A DNA stretch of 64,000 nucleotides from NCBI GenBank assembly GCA_036383255.1, contig DASVOS010000018.1:29432-93431 (forward strand). Direction: 5' to 3'. The position numbers were made by a program, and so were the translations under genes. This stretch comes from Gammaproteobacteria bacterium (GTDB taxonomy: Bacteria; Pseudomonadota; Gammaproteobacteria; Natronospirales; REEB76). Of this stretch, positions 1 to 9,959 are shown piece by piece; position 1 is the stretch's first letter; every line of letters starts with the position of its first letter. The notes under the pieces were generated by a model that saw nothing but the letters and a program-made list of their open reading frames with translations, was not told where the DNA came from and made no database searches.

Positions 1-252
1 CGGGTAGAAGTAGTTCTTGCGGGCGAACACCGAATGCTCGGCCACGGTGGCGCCGATGGCGAGGCCGAGCTTGACCGCCATGCGTACCGCCTCCTTGTTC
101 AGCACCGGCAGCACACCAGGGTAGGCGAGGTCCACGAGGTTGGCCTGGCTGTTGGGCAGCGCGCCGAACTCGGTGGAAGCGGCGGAGAACAGCTTGCTCT
201 TAGTGAGCAGCTGGGTGTGGACCTCAAGGCCGATTACTGTTTCCCATTCCAT
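1..252 (-). CDS. gatB: Asp/Glu-tRNA amidotransferase subunit B, N-terminal part (runs off window)
   Basis: This is the first 84 codons of GatB, cut by the left window edge. GatB is the subunit of the GatCAB complex that binds mischarged Glu-tRNAGln or Asp-tRNAAsn, phosphorylates the acyl group and passes it the ammonia made by GatA. The protein starts [15 protein letters not shown], the typical GatB N-terminus with the IGLEVH motif. It also carries the [18 protein letters not shown] stretch of the catalytic cradle domain. The ATG at 252 lies only 2 nt after the gatA stop, so gatA and gatB are co-transcribed. The family is normally about 480 residues, so most of the gene is outside the window. 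Confidence 0.95.
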   Translation of the reverse strand, partial: MEWETVIGLEVHTQLLTKSKLFSAASTEFGALPNSQANLVDLAYPGVLPVLNKEAVRMAVKLGLAIGATVAEHSVFARKNYFYP

Positions 253-254
253 GT

Positions 255-1718
255 TCAGTTCTCGTAATTCTTAGGCAGACGCAGGTGCCAGTCGGTCTCC
301 CGCTGGTACTGGTGCGCGGCCGCGAGCATGCGGCCCTCGTCGAAGTAGTTGCCGATGATCTGCAGGCCGACGGGCAGGCCGTCCACGAAGCCGGCGGGGA
401 TGGACAGGCCAGGCAGGCCCGCCAGGTTCACGCCGTTGGCGTAGATGTCGTTCAGGTACATGGTGATCGGGTCATCGGTCTTCTCGCCGAGCTTGAAGGC
501 GGTGCCAGGAGCGGTCGGCCCCATGATCACGTCCACCTGCTTGAAGGCTTCCAGGAAATCCTGGCGGATCAGGCTGCGGGTCTTCTGGGCCTTGAGGTAG
601 TAGGCGTCGTAGTAGCCGGCTGAGAGCACGTAGGTGCCGGTCATGATGCGGCGCTTCACCTCGGCACCGAAGCCCTCGCCGCGGCTGCGCATGTAGAGGT
701 CGGTGAGGTCCATCGGATCGGTGCAGCGGTGGCCATAGCGCACGCCGTCGAAGCGAGCCAGGTTCGAGGAGCATTCCGCCGGCGCCACGACGTAATAGGT
801 GGGCACCGAGAGCCAGAAGTTCGGCAGGCTCGCTTCCTGCACCGTGGCGCCGAGCTTCTTGTACACGCCGATGGCGTCCTGTACCGCCGCCGCGACCTTG
901 GCATCCAAGCCCTTGTCGAAGAACTCCTTGGGCACGCCGATGCGCAGGCCCTTCACGGACTCTCCGAGTCCGGCCACGTAGTCCGGCACCGGCTTGTCGA
1001 CGCTGGTGGAGTCGCGCTCGTCATGGCCCGCCATCACCCGCATGATCATGGCGGCGTCTTCCGCCGAGTAGGTGATGATGCCGGCCTGGTCCAGGCTCGA
1101 GGCGAAGGCCACGATGCCGTAGCGCGACACGCGTCCGTAGGTGGGCTTGATGCCGGTGGCGCCGACGAGCGCCGCCGGCTGGCGGATGGACCCGCCGGTG
1201 TCGGTGGCGGTGGCAGCCGGCGCGAGGCGCGCCGCCACGATGGCTGCGGAGCCGCCGGAGGAGCCGCCGGGCACGCGCGTCTCATCCCAGGGATTCTTCA
1301 CCGGACCGTAGAAGCTGGTCTCGTTGGAGGAGCCCATGGCGAACTCGTCCATGTTGGCCTTGCCTAGCAGCACCGTGCCGGCCTTCTTGAGCCGCTCCAC
1401 CACGGTCGCGTCGTAGGGCGAGACGAAGTTATCCAGCATCTTCGAGCCGCAGGTGGTGCGCACCCCCTCGGTGCAGAAGATGTCCTTGTGCACGATGGGC
1501 AGGCCTTCCAGCGGGCCACCCTGGCCCGCGGCGATGCGCTTGTCGGAGGCGCGCGCCTCGGCCAGGGCCGAGTCCTTGAGCACGCTGATGAAGGCGTTGA
1601 GCTTGGGGTTGAAGCGCTCGATGCGCTCCAGGAACGCGCGAGTCAGCTCTTCGCTCGAGACCTTCTTGGCCTTGAGGTCGCGCGCCAGTTCAGCCAATGA
1701 TTTTTTGTGAATAGCCAT
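255..1718 (-). CDS. gatA: Asp/Glu-tRNA amidotransferase subunit A
   Basis: GatA is the glutaminase/amidase subunit of GatCAB and releases ammonia from glutamine for amidation of Glu-tRNAGln or Asp-tRNAAsn. The 487-residue length is normal for the family. The amidase-signature Ser-cisSer-Lys triad is visible: Lys78 in IVHKDIF, Ser153 in GGSSGGSAA, and nucleophilic Ser177 in TDTGGSIRQ. It sits between gatC and gatB in the usual C-A-B order on the minus strand. Unusually, about 170 nt containing a long inverted repeat separates it from gatC, so its expression may differ from that of gatC. Confidence 0.97.
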   Translation of the reverse strand: MAIHKKSLAELARDLKAKKVSSEELTRAFLERIERFNPKLNAFISVLKDSALAEARASDKRIAAGQGGPLEGLPIVHKDIFCTEGVRTTCGSKMLDNFVSPYDATVVERLKKAGTVLLGKANMDEFAMGSSNETSFYGPVKNPWDETRVPGGSSGGSAAIVAARLAPAATATDTGGSIRQPAALVGATGIKPTYGRVSRYGIVAFASSLDQAGIITYSAEDAAMIMRVMAGHDERDSTSVDKPVPDYVAGLGESVKGLRIGVPKEFFDKGLDAKVAAAVQDAIGVYKKLGATVQEASLPNFWLSVPTYYVVAPAECSSNLARFDGVRYGHRCTDPMDLTDLYMRSRGEGFGAEVKRRIMTGTYVLSAGYYDAYYLKAQKTRSLIRQDFLEAFKQVDVIMGPTAPGTAFKLGEKTDDPITMYLNDIYANGVNLAGLPGLSIPAGFVDGLPVGLQIIGNYFDEGRMLAAAHQYQRETDWHLRLPKNYEN

Positions 1719-1752
1719 TTTTTGATCTACCCAAAATTCACATAATGTTCAT

Positions 1753-1894
1753 GAGCCCTTCCCAAAAGCGTTACGAGCGAAGGCAGGACTAAGCGCGCGA
1801 GGCGAGCAACCGGAGCGTACTCTTGGTGTACGTGAGGATTGCGAGCCGAAGCGCAACGACGCCATGCCGAGCGCAGTAGCTTTTGGAAGGGCTC
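1753..1894. repeat. Long imperfect inverted-repeat element, copy 1
   Basis: A 142-nt element between gatC and gatA. The outer arms are GAGCCCTTCCCAAAAGC at 1753-1769 and its near-perfect complement at 1879-1894. The centre holds CGTAC, a 7-nt loop and GTACG at 1816-1832, flanked by GCAA (1806-1809) and TTGC (1839-1842). About 80% of the interior matches a second element at 33078-33218 by eye. The last 2 nt overlap the gatC stop codon. It looks like a MITE-like or structured dispersed repeat; its function is unknown, and a role as transcriptional punctuation is only inferred. Confidence 0.85.
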
Positions 1895-2183
1895 ATTCGA
1901 CGACTTTCGGGACGAGGTACAGCCCGGCCTCCACCTGGGGGGCGTTCTGCTGGTAACGGTCCCGGTCCACCTGGGCGACGGCGGCATCCTCCCGCATGGG
2001 TTGGGTCAGGCCGACCAGGGGGTGGGCCATGGGCTGGACCGAGGCGGTATCGGCCTTCTCGAGCTGGGCCACGAACTCCAGGATGCTGGACAGGTTCTTG
2101 GCGTAGGCCGGGATGTCCTGCTCGGCTATGGCGAGCCGCGCGAGACGGGCGATGGCCTTCACGTCGTCCGGGGTCAGGGACAT
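1893..2183 (-). CDS. gatC: Asp/Glu-tRNA amidotransferase subunit C
   Basis: GatC is the small subunit that wraps around GatA and GatB and stabilises the amidotransferase. The 96-residue protein has the family start MSLTPDDVKAIARLARLAI and the central LSSILEFVAQL helix. It ends in a PLVGLTQPMREDAA-type tail, where GatC normally carries its conserved L-R-x-D motif. It is the first gene of the gat cluster, divergent from mreB across a 121-nt gap. A long inverted repeat begins inside its stop codon and separates it from gatA. Confidence 0.95.
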   Translation of the reverse strand: MSLTPDDVKAIARLARLAIAEQDIPAYAKNLSSILEFVAQLEKADTASVQPMAHPLVGLTQPMREDAAVAQVDRDRYQQNAPQVEAGLYLVPKVVE

Positions 2184-2217
2184 GGGCGCTCCGGGGAAAA
2201 ACTTGCGGAAACAGTGA

Positions 2218-2226
2218 ATTATCGCA
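2218..2226 (-). promoter_or_regulatory. Candidate extended -10 promoter for gatC
   Basis: Read on the minus strand this is TGCGATAAT, matching the extended -10 consensus TGnTATAAT with one change in the hexamer. It lies 35 nt upstream of the gatC ATG, in the 121-nt divergent gap with mreB. No convincing -35 box was seen, which is acceptable for an extended -10 promoter. Assigned by eye only. Confidence 0.4.
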
Positions 2227-2262
2227 CAAAGCTGCTTGCCGCCGGAGCCCCCCAGTTGCTAA

Positions 2263-3348
<1,086 letters not shown>

Positions 3349-3501
3349 ACCCCGCTCCGGATGCCCGCCCCTGTTGCGGGCAAGCCCCCCGGGCCGCAAA
3401 CTAGCGCATACCAATATATGCGGCGGTTCCTGAGGTCCCGGTGCCCATCCCCTGCCCGCTGAACGCCCTCTGCCACCAGCCGCTCCCGGGAGCGCGCTGA
3501 G

Positions 3502-4425
3502 GTGGCCGTCTTCCGCCGCCAGCGCGCACCCCAGCTCTTCTCCAGCCGCCCCGCCAGCGCGCTACGCACCCTGTTCTGCATCGTGGCCGCCATCGTGCTG
3601 ATGGCCTACGACCACCAGACCGGGCGCCTCAAGCAGATGCATGCCGCGCTCTCCACCCTCGTCTGGCCGGTGCAGGTGATCGTGGATGCGCCCAACTCGC
3701 TGCTGCGCTGGGCCGGCGAGAAACTCGCCACGCACACCGCGCTCGTCAACGAGAACGCCGCGCTCAAGAGCCAGCTCACCCAGGCCAGCGTGGCGCTGCA
3801 GCGGTTCGCCGCGTTGCAGCAGGATAACGAGCGCCTGCGCAGCCTGATGCAGGCCACCACACGCGTGAGCGGACGCATCAGCGTGGCGGTGGTCCTGTCC
3901 GCGGCGCTTGACCCCTTCCGCCACCGGGTGGTGATAGACAAGGGCACCCATGACGGCGTGTTCGAGGGCCAGACGGTGCTCGACGCCTACGGCATCGTCG
4001 GCCAGGTGACGCGCGCCGATCCCCTGGCCTCGGAGGTGACGCTCGTCAGCGATCCCGGCCAGGCGATCCAGGTGGAGGTGAACCGCACCGGCCTGCGCAC
4101 GCTCGCCCGGGGCAGCGCCGACCTCACCCAGCTCACGCTCCCCTTCATCACCAACAGCGCCGACGTGAAGGAAGGCGACCTGGTGGTGAGCTCGGGACTG
4201 GGCGGGCGCTACCCGCCAGGCTACCCGGTCGGCGTCATCAGCCACTTCGAGCGCATCCCGGCCGAGCCCTTCGCGGACGTCACGGCCCGCACAGCGGCGG
4301 ACCTGAGCCACGGCCACGAGGTGCTGCTGTACTGGCCCTCGCAACAGCCGCCGCCGTCAGAACTACCGCCTAAGCCGGCGCCTGCGGCGAAGACGCCGCC
4401 CAAGCCCGGACGGAGGGGAGCGTGA
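3502..4425 (+). CDS. mreC: Rod shape-determining protein MreC
   Basis: MreC is a bitopic inner-membrane protein whose periplasmic part binds and activates PBP2 in the elongasome. The start codon is GTG at 3502, just after a GGGAGCG stretch. One membrane segment lies at about residues 17-38. It is followed by a periplasmic coiled coil at about 65-110 (ALVNENAALKSQL, LQQDNERLRSLM) and the paired beta-barrel domains typical of the family (GIVGQVTRADP, VVSSGLGGRYPPGYPVG). The C-terminus is Pro/Lys-rich and probably disordered. The stop overlaps the GTG start of mreD by 4 nt, suggesting translational coupling. Confidence 0.96.
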   Translation: MAVFRRQRAPQLFSSRPASALRTLFCIVAAIVLMAYDHQTGRLKQMHAALSTLVWPVQVIVDAPNSLLRWAGEKLATHTALVNENAALKSQLTQASVALQRFAALQQDNERLRSLMQATTRVSGRISVAVVLSAALDPFRHRVVIDKGTHDGVFEGQTVLDAYGIVGQVTRADPLASEVTLVSDPGQAIQVEVNRTGLRTLARGSADLTQLTLPFITNSADVKEGDLVVSSGLGGRYPPGYPVGVISHFERIPAEPFADVTARTAADLSHGHEVLLYWPSQQPPPSELPPKPAPAAKTPPKPGRRGA

Positions 4426-4913
4426 GGGAGTTCTCCTCGCCCCGCGGCCTTTGGTTCATCGCCGCGAGCTACCTCGCGGCCCTGGTGCTCACGGTGTGGC
4501 CGCTGCCCGACTGGGCCGAGATGTTCCGTCCTCTCTGGGTGCCGATGGTCACCATCTACTGGTGCCTGTGGCTGCCGGAACGAGTGGGCGTGATCACCGC
4601 GTTCATGGCGGGCCTGCTGGTGGATGCGCTCTCAGGCACGCTGCTCGGCGAGCATGCGCTGGCGCTGGTGCTGGTGGCCTGGGCCGCGCTCTGGCTGCAC
4701 CTGCAGGTGCGCGTTTATCCATGGTGGCAGCAGTGCGTGGTGGTGGCGGCGATCCTGGTCCTGAACGGCCTCGCGCTGTTCTGGGTGGACGGCATGCTGG
4801 GCTATACCCAGGGCGCCGGGCTGCGCTGGATGCCGGTGCTGGTGAGCGCGGTGTTCTGGCCCTGGATCCTGCAGGTGATGGCGCGCCTGCACCAGCGCTA
4901 CCAGGTGGGATGA
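4422..4913 (+). CDS. mreD: Rod shape-determining membrane protein MreD
   Basis: MreD is a small polytopic membrane protein that works with MreC to control PBP2-RodA. The 163-residue length matches gammaproteobacterial MreD. About five hydrophobic segments can be read, starting with WFIAASYLAALVLTVWPLP, and the VPMVTIYWCLWLPERVG motif is characteristic. The GTG start overlaps the mreC stop. The mrdA ATG follows 10 nt after the stop, so mreBCD and mrdAB appear to form one elongasome operon. Confidence 0.95.
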   Translation: MREFSSPRGLWFIAASYLAALVLTVWPLPDWAEMFRPLWVPMVTIYWCLWLPERVGVITAFMAGLLVDALSGTLLGEHALALVLVAWAALWLHLQVRVYPWWQQCVVVAAILVLNGLALFWVDGMLGYTQGAGLRWMPVLVSAVFWPWILQVMARLHQRYQVG

Positions 4914-4923
4914 CCAGCAGCCC

Positions 4924-6789
4924 ATGCCCCGCATCCGCATACGCAACGAATGGCTGGAGCAGCACCTGTTCCGGGTGCGCGCCCTCGTGGTCGGCCTCAT
5001 CGCGCTGCTGCTGTTCATGGTGGTGCTGGGCCGGCTGGTCTACCTGCAGATGGTCAACTACAGCCACTTCGTCACCCTGTCGGAAGGCAACCGCCTGCGC
5101 GCGGAACCGGTGACGCCGCCGCGCGGCCTCATCTTCGACCGCAACGGCGTGCCGCTGGCGGAGAACCGGCCCAGCTACGAGCTGGATGTGGTGACCGAGC
5201 AGGTGCCGGACCTGAAGGCCACACTGGACGCGCTCGGCAAGGTGGTGGAACTCAGGCCCGGTGACCTCAAGCGCTTCAACGTACTGCTGAAGAGCAAGCA
5301 CCCGTTCCAGCCGCTGCCGCTGCGCACCGAGCTCACGGACGAGGAGATCGGCCGCTTCGCCTCCCAGCGCCAGGATTTCCCCGGCGTCGACATCAAGGCC
5401 ACGCTCTCGCGCTTCTACCCCCAGGGCGAGCTCACGGCGCACGTGGTGGGCTACGTGGGCCTCGTGAGCCCCGATGAGCTGCAGCACCTCGACCCGGAGC
5501 AGTACATCAGCACCTCCGAGGTGGGCAAGATCGGCGTGGAGTACGCCTACGAGAAGCAGCTGCACGGCTCGGTGGGCATACGTCAGATGGAAGTCACCGC
5601 CGAGGGCCGGCCCGTCAACAAAGGGCCCTACACGCCGCCGGTGCCGGGCAGCGACCTCTACCTCTCCATCGACGTGAAGCTGCAGGCGGTGGCGGAACAT
5701 GCTCTCGGCGACAACAATGGCGCGGTGGTGGCGATCGACCCCAACACCGGCGAGATCCTGGCGCTGGTGAGCAAGCCGGAGTACGACCCCAACCTGTTCA
5801 TCGGCGGCATCGAGAACGACGAGTACGACCTGCTGCAGAAAGACCCCTCGCAGCCGCTGTTCAACCGCGCGCTGCGCGGCCAGTACCCGCCGGGCTCCAC
5901 CATCAAGCCGTTCCTGGGGCTCGCCGCGCTCAACTACAACGTAGTCAACCCGTTCGCCAACCTCATGTGCCCGGGCTACTTCTATCTGCCCAGCAACCCG
6001 AACCCCTACCGCGACTGGCGCAAGGGCGGCCACGGCGAGACCAACCTCACCAAGGCCATCGCCGAATCCTGCGACGTGTACTTCTATACGGTATCTCTGA
6101 AGCTCGGCGTGGACCGCGTGCACGACTTCCTGACCGGTTTCGGCCTCGGCCAGTCGCCGGGCGTGGACCTCGGAGGCGCGCTGCCGGGACTGATCCCCTC
6201 GCCGGAGTGGAAGCGCCGCGCCACGCGCCAGCCCTGGTACCAGGGCGACACGGTCAACATCGGCATCGGCCAAGGCTACATGCTGGCGACGCCGCTGCAG
6301 CTCGCCGAGGCCACCGCCGCCCTATCCGTGCACGGCCAGCGCTTCGCGCCGCACGTCCTGCACTCGGTGGGCGACCCCCTCTCCGGCGTGATCAGCGACA
6401 CCGCGCCGCAGGCGCTGCCCCCGGTGGTGGTGAACACGCCCGGCGCCTGGGACCTCATCATCAAGGCCATGACCCAGGTGGTGAGCTACGGCACCGCGGT
6501 GCGCATCAGCTATGGCGCCAAGTACCCCATCGCCGGCAAGACCGGCACCGCACAGGTGCACGCCAAGCGCCTCGGCGTGTTCGGCGAGGAGGACCAGTCA
6601 GGCGTGCCCAAGGAACTGCGTGACCATGCGCTGTTCATCGCGTTCGCGCCGGCGCAGCAGCCGCGCATCGCGGTGGCGGTGCTGGTGGAGCACGGTGGCG
6701 GCGGCGGCGCGGTGGCCGCACCGGTGGCGCGCCAGGTGATGGACGCGTATCTTCTGAACCAGGGCACCGAGGCCCCGCCCAAGCCATGA
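4924..6789 (+). CDS. mrdA: Penicillin-binding protein 2 (peptidoglycan D,D-transpeptidase MrdA)
   Basis: PBP2 is the elongation-specific transpeptidase that crosslinks glycan strands made by RodA. The 621 residues show a short cytoplasmic tail, one membrane anchor at about 19-42, a pedestal domain at about 60-240 and the transpeptidase domain. Catalytic motifs are all present: STIK (Ser325-Lys328), SCD (Ser382-Asp384, the SxN position, with D as usual in PBP2) and KTGT (Lys539). The stop overlaps the rodA ATG by 4 nt. Length and motif spacing fit E. coli PBP2, and nothing looks degenerate. Confidence 0.98.
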   Translation: MPRIRIRNEWLEQHLFRVRALVVGLIALLLFMVVLGRLVYLQMVNYSHFVTLSEGNRLRAEPVTPPRGLIFDRNGVPLAENRPSYELDVVTEQVPDLKATLDALGKVVELRPGDLKRFNVLLKSKHPFQPLPLRTELTDEEIGRFASQRQDFPGVDIKATLSRFYPQGELTAHVVGYVGLVSPDELQHLDPEQYISTSEVGKIGVEYAYEKQLHGSVGIRQMEVTAEGRPVNKGPYTPPVPGSDLYLSIDVKLQAVAEHALGDNNGAVVAIDPNTGEILALVSKPEYDPNLFIGGIENDEYDLLQKDPSQPLFNRALRGQYPPGSTIKPFLGLAALNYNVVNPFANLMCPGYFYLPSNPNPYRDWRKGGHGETNLTKAIAESCDVYFYTVSLKLGVDRVHDFLTGFGLGQSPGVDLGGALPGLIPSPEWKRRATRQPWYQGDTVNIGIGQGYMLATPLQLAEATAALSVHGQRFAPHVLHSVGDPLSGVISDTAPQALPPVVVNTPGAWDLIIKAMTQVVSYGTAVRISYGAKYPIAGKTGTAQVHAKRLGVFGEEDQSGVPKELRDHALFIAFAPAQQPRIAVAVLVEHGGGGGAVAAPVARQVMDAYLLNQGTEAPPKP

Positions 6790-7928
6790 GCCGCGACCTT
6801 CCGTCATCGTCGGGATACCAGTCCACCGGGGAACTCAGCCTCGGCGAGCAGCTGCTGCGCCGGCTCAACCTCGACGGGCCGCTGCTGACGGCGATCCTCA
6901 TGGTCTGCGGCGCCGGTCTCGCCATCCTCTATGGCGCCAGCGGCCAGGACATCGACGTGGTCTACCGGCAGGCCGAGCGCTTCGCGCTGTCCTTCGGCGT
7001 GATGCTGCTGGTGGCGCAGATGTCACCGCAGTTCCTGCGCATCTGGACGCCCTGGCTGTTCGCGCTGGGGCTCATCCTGCTGGCCTGGACCCTGCACTCC
7101 GGCCATATCGGCCGCGGCGCGCAGCGCTGGCTCAGCCTCGGCGTGGTGCGCTTCCAGCCATCCGAGGTCATGAAGATCGCGGTGCCGATGATGGTGGGCT
7201 GGTACCTGCACGACAAGCCGCTGCCCCCCGACTGGCGGCAGCTGCCGATACTCGGTCTGATCGTGGCGGTCCCCATGGGGCTGATCGCGGTGCAACCGGA
7301 CCTCGGCACCGCGCTGCTCATCATGAGCGCCGGCGCCTTCGGCATCTTCCTGTCCGGGCTGCGCTGGCGCGTGATCCTGATCATGTTCCTGATGCTGGCG
7401 GTGGCTGCGCCCATCCTCTGGCACTTCATGCACGCCTACCAGCGCGAGCGGGTGCTGACCTTCCTGAACCCGCAGCGCGACCCGCTGGGCGCGGGCTACC
7501 ACATCATCCAGTCGGAGATCGCGATCGGCTCGGGCGGCGTGTTCGGCAAGGGCTGGCTGCACGGCACCCAGTCCCAGCTCGACTTCCTACCGGAGAGCTC
7601 CACCGACTTCATCTTCGCGGTGCTGGGCGAGGAGTTCGGGTTCATGGGCGCGCTCGGGCTCATCGCCCTTTACGCGTTCATCGTCGGCCGCTCGCTGGTG
7701 ATCGCCATGCGCGCCCAGGACACCTTCTCGCGGCTCACCGCCGGCAGCCTCACCATGGCGTTCTTCACCTACGTCTTCATCAACAGCGGCATGGTCTCCG
7801 GCATCGTGCCGGTGGTGGGCGTGCCGCTGCCGCTCATCAGCTACGGCGGCACCTCGACCGTGACCCTGATGGCCGGATTCGGTATCCTCATGAGCATCCA
7901 CTCGCACCGCAAGCTGGTGTCATCCTGA
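6786..7928 (+). CDS. mrdB: Peptidoglycan glycosyltransferase RodA (SEDS family)
   Basis: RodA polymerises lipid II into glycan strands for side-wall growth and pairs with PBP2. The 380-residue protein has about ten membrane segments and the SEDS signatures: RWLSLGVVRFQPSE, AVQPDLGTALL, the loop with SSTDFIFAVLGEEFGF, and the C-terminal PLISYGGTS. The catalytic Asp of SEDS proteins should be the D in SSTDFIF. It overlaps mrdA by 4 nt, and its last base overlaps the mltB ATG, so translation is probably coupled. Confidence 0.97.
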   Translation: MSRDLPSSSGYQSTGELSLGEQLLRRLNLDGPLLTAILMVCGAGLAILYGASGQDIDVVYRQAERFALSFGVMLLVAQMSPQFLRIWTPWLFALGLILLAWTLHSGHIGRGAQRWLSLGVVRFQPSEVMKIAVPMMVGWYLHDKPLPPDWRQLPILGLIVAVPMGLIAVQPDLGTALLIMSAGAFGIFLSGLRWRVILIMFLMLAVAAPILWHFMHAYQRERVLTFLNPQRDPLGAGYHIIQSEIAIGSGGVFGKGWLHGTQSQLDFLPESSTDFIFAVLGEEFGFMGALGLIALYAFIVGRSLVIAMRAQDTFSRLTAGSLTMAFFTYVFINSGMVSGIVPVVGVPLPLISYGGTSTVTLMAGFGILMSIHSHRKLVSS

Positions 7929-8956
7929 TGAAGCAGCTCCGGCTCCCGCTCCTGTCCGCCCTCCTGCTGCTCTCAGCCTGCGCCCACGGCCCCGTCACCC
8001 CCGCCGCCCCTCCCCCGGCCCCCGCCGCCGGCAGCTACCTCGCGCGCCCGGAAGTGAAAGCCTTCGTGGACCAAGTGGTGCAGAAGGATGGCTTCGACCG
8101 GGCCTGGGTGGAGCGCGCCTTCGCAGGCGTGCAGCCGCGCCAGACCATCATCGCCGCCATCACGCGCCCCGCCGAGGCCAAACCGTGGTGGCAGTACCAG
8201 TCCATCTTCGTGACGGACGCCCGCATCGACGGCGGTGCCGCGTTCTGGGACCAGCATGCCCAGACCCTGCGCAAGGCCGAGGACCTCTACGGCGTGGCTT
8301 CCGACATCGTGGTCGCCATCGTCGGCGTGGAGAGCTTCTATGGCCGCCAGCACGGCGGCTATCCGGTGATGGATTCCCTCACCAACCTGTCCTTCGACTA
8401 CCCGCAGCGCAGCCCCTTCTTCCAGGGCGAGCTGGAGCAGTTCCTGGTGATGTGCCGCGAGCAGCACTTCGACCCGCTCAAACCCATGGGCTCCTACGCC
8501 GGCGCCATGGGCGCGCCCCAGTTCATGCCCGACAGCTTCCGCCGCTTCGCGGTGGACTTCGACGGTGACGGCCAGCGCGACATCTGGGACAACTGGGCGG
8601 ACATCATCGGCAGCGTCTCCTACTACTTCCAGCAGCACGGCTGGCGCGAGAACGAGCTCACGGTGGTGCCCGCCGCCCTGCCCAAGGACGTGCCGGCGCC
8701 GGAGTCCTCGGTCGCCACCACCGTCGGGGCGCTGCGCAAGGCCGGCCTCATCCTGAGCGAGGGCATCCCGGACGACGCCGAGGCGGTGCTGGTGGCGCTG
8801 CAGGAGCAGGACGAGGTGCGCTACTGGGTGGGCCTGCACAACTTCCGCGTCATCACCCAGTACAACAAGAGCCCGCTCTACGCCATGGCGGTGATCCAGC
8901 TCGCGAACGCCGTGTCCGAGCGCCGCGCCATCGAGGGCCACGATGCGCCGCCGTGA
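7928..8956 (+). CDS. mltB: Membrane-bound lytic murein transglycosylase B (lipoprotein)
   Basis: MltB cleaves the MurNAc-GlcNAc bond with 1,6-anhydro ring formation, making space in the wall and feeding recycling. A lipoprotein signal ends in LLSAC (Cys18), predicting an outer-membrane anchor. The SLT-fold catalytic Glu is Glu135 in GVESFYGR, and the family motifs MGAPQFMPDSFRRFAVDFDG and YNKSPLYAMAV are present. The 342-residue length is normal. The gene is nested between rodA and rlpA: its 3' end overlaps rlpA by 14 nt, tying murein cleavage to the elongasome operon. Confidence 0.96.
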   Translation: MKQLRLPLLSALLLLSACAHGPVTPAAPPPAPAAGSYLARPEVKAFVDQVVQKDGFDRAWVERAFAGVQPRQTIIAAITRPAEAKPWWQYQSIFVTDARIDGGAAFWDQHAQTLRKAEDLYGVASDIVVAIVGVESFYGRQHGGYPVMDSLTNLSFDYPQRSPFFQGELEQFLVMCREQHFDPLKPMGSYAGAMGAPQFMPDSFRRFAVDFDGDGQRDIWDNWADIIGSVSYYFQQHGWRENELTVVPAALPKDVPAPESSVATTVGALRKAGLILSEGIPDDAEAVLVALQEQDEVRYWVGLHNFRVITQYNKSPLYAMAVIQLANAVSERRAIEGHDAPP

Positions 8957-9851
8957 CATAGGAGGCTTCCTCCTCCTGCTGACGGTCTTCGCGTGCGCGC
9001 AGTTCCCGGAGCAACCGCGGGACACGCGCCCCTGGGGAGCACCCAACGCACCCGATGCCGTGCCGGCCAAGCCGAGCGGCGACTATGGCCCCGACCACCC
9101 GGTGGACGTCTCCAAGGTACCGGACGCGGTGCCGGGCGACGACACGCCCAGCCGCTACGGCAACCCATCCACCTACACCGTGCTCGGCAAGACCTACACG
9201 CTCGTGCCCGCCTGCAAGGGCTACCACGACCGCGGCATCGCCTCCTGGTACGGCATGCAGTTCCACGGCGGACGCACCTCGGATGGCGAGACCTACGACA
9301 TGTACGCCATGACCGCCGCCAACAAGGTGGTACCCATCCCCTGTTATGCCCGTGTCACCAACCTCAAGAACGGCAAGAGCGTGATCGTGAAGATCAACGA
9401 CCGCGGCCCGTTCGTGGAGAACCGGCTCATCGATCTCTCCTACGCCGCCGCGTCCAAGCTCGACATGCTGGGCGCCGGCACCGCCATGGTGGACGTGCAG
9501 GCCATCGGATCCGGCGACCTGCCGCCGCCCTCCGTCACCGCGCCGGCGACCCCGGCGGTGGACGTGACCGCGCTGCCGCCCGCCGTCTCCACCGCTCCGG
9601 CCCCGGCTGCCGGGGCGCCGCAGATGTACCTGCAGGTGGGTGCTTTCGGCGAGCGCGCCAATGCCGATGCCGCGGTGGCCAAGCTCGGCACCGGCGGTGT
9701 GGACCATGCCTTCATCCTCCCCGTCAGCGACGGCGCCCGCACCCTCTACAAGGTCCGCGTCGGACCCCTGGCGGACGTGGCGGCGGTGGATGCGCTGACG
9801 TCCAAGCTCGCCGGCCTGGGTTTCCCCAACGCGCAGATCGTCATCCCCTGA
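8943..9851 (+). CDS. rlpA: RlpA: septal-ring lipoprotein / lytic transglycosylase with SPOR domain
   Basis: RlpA cleaves naked (stem-peptide-free) glycan strands, as shown in Pseudomonas, and is recruited through its SPOR domain. The N-terminus (MRRRDIGGFLLLLTVFAC) reads as a lipoprotein signal with a loose lipobox at Cys18. The double-psi beta-barrel domain spans about residues 95-190, with ASWYGMQFHGGRTSDGE and KINDRGPFVENRLIDLS. A Pro/Ala linker leads to a SPOR domain at about 225-300 (YLQVGAFGERANADAAV). It starts inside mltB, overlapping by 14 nt. Confidence 0.95.
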   Translation: MRRRDIGGFLLLLTVFACAQFPEQPRDTRPWGAPNAPDAVPAKPSGDYGPDHPVDVSKVPDAVPGDDTPSRYGNPSTYTVLGKTYTLVPACKGYHDRGIASWYGMQFHGGRTSDGETYDMYAMTAANKVVPIPCYARVTNLKNGKSVIVKINDRGPFVENRLIDLSYAAASKLDMLGAGTAMVDVQAIGSGDLPPPSVTAPATPAVDVTALPPAVSTAPAPAAGAPQMYLQVGAFGERANADAAVAKLGTGGVDHAFILPVSDGARTLYKVRVGPLADVAAVDALTSKLAGLGFPNAQIVIP

Positions 9852-9959
9852 CGGGCATCACACTGCAGGCCCCCTGGCAAACGGGTAAAATCTGTCGCCG
9901 TGCGCCGTAATCGCGGTGCAGCATATGTCACACCGCCTGCCGCGCCACCGAGGTGTCCG

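Noticed and set aside
4603..6273. A 556-codon minus-strand frame opposite mrdA.
   Set aside because: Shadow of PBP2, whose STIK, SCD and KTG motifs are intact on the plus strand.
9900..9959. A 20-residue N-terminal extension of DacA from a GTG at 9900.
   Set aside because: The extension would precede the signal peptide, and the TTG at 9960 has a ribosome site.
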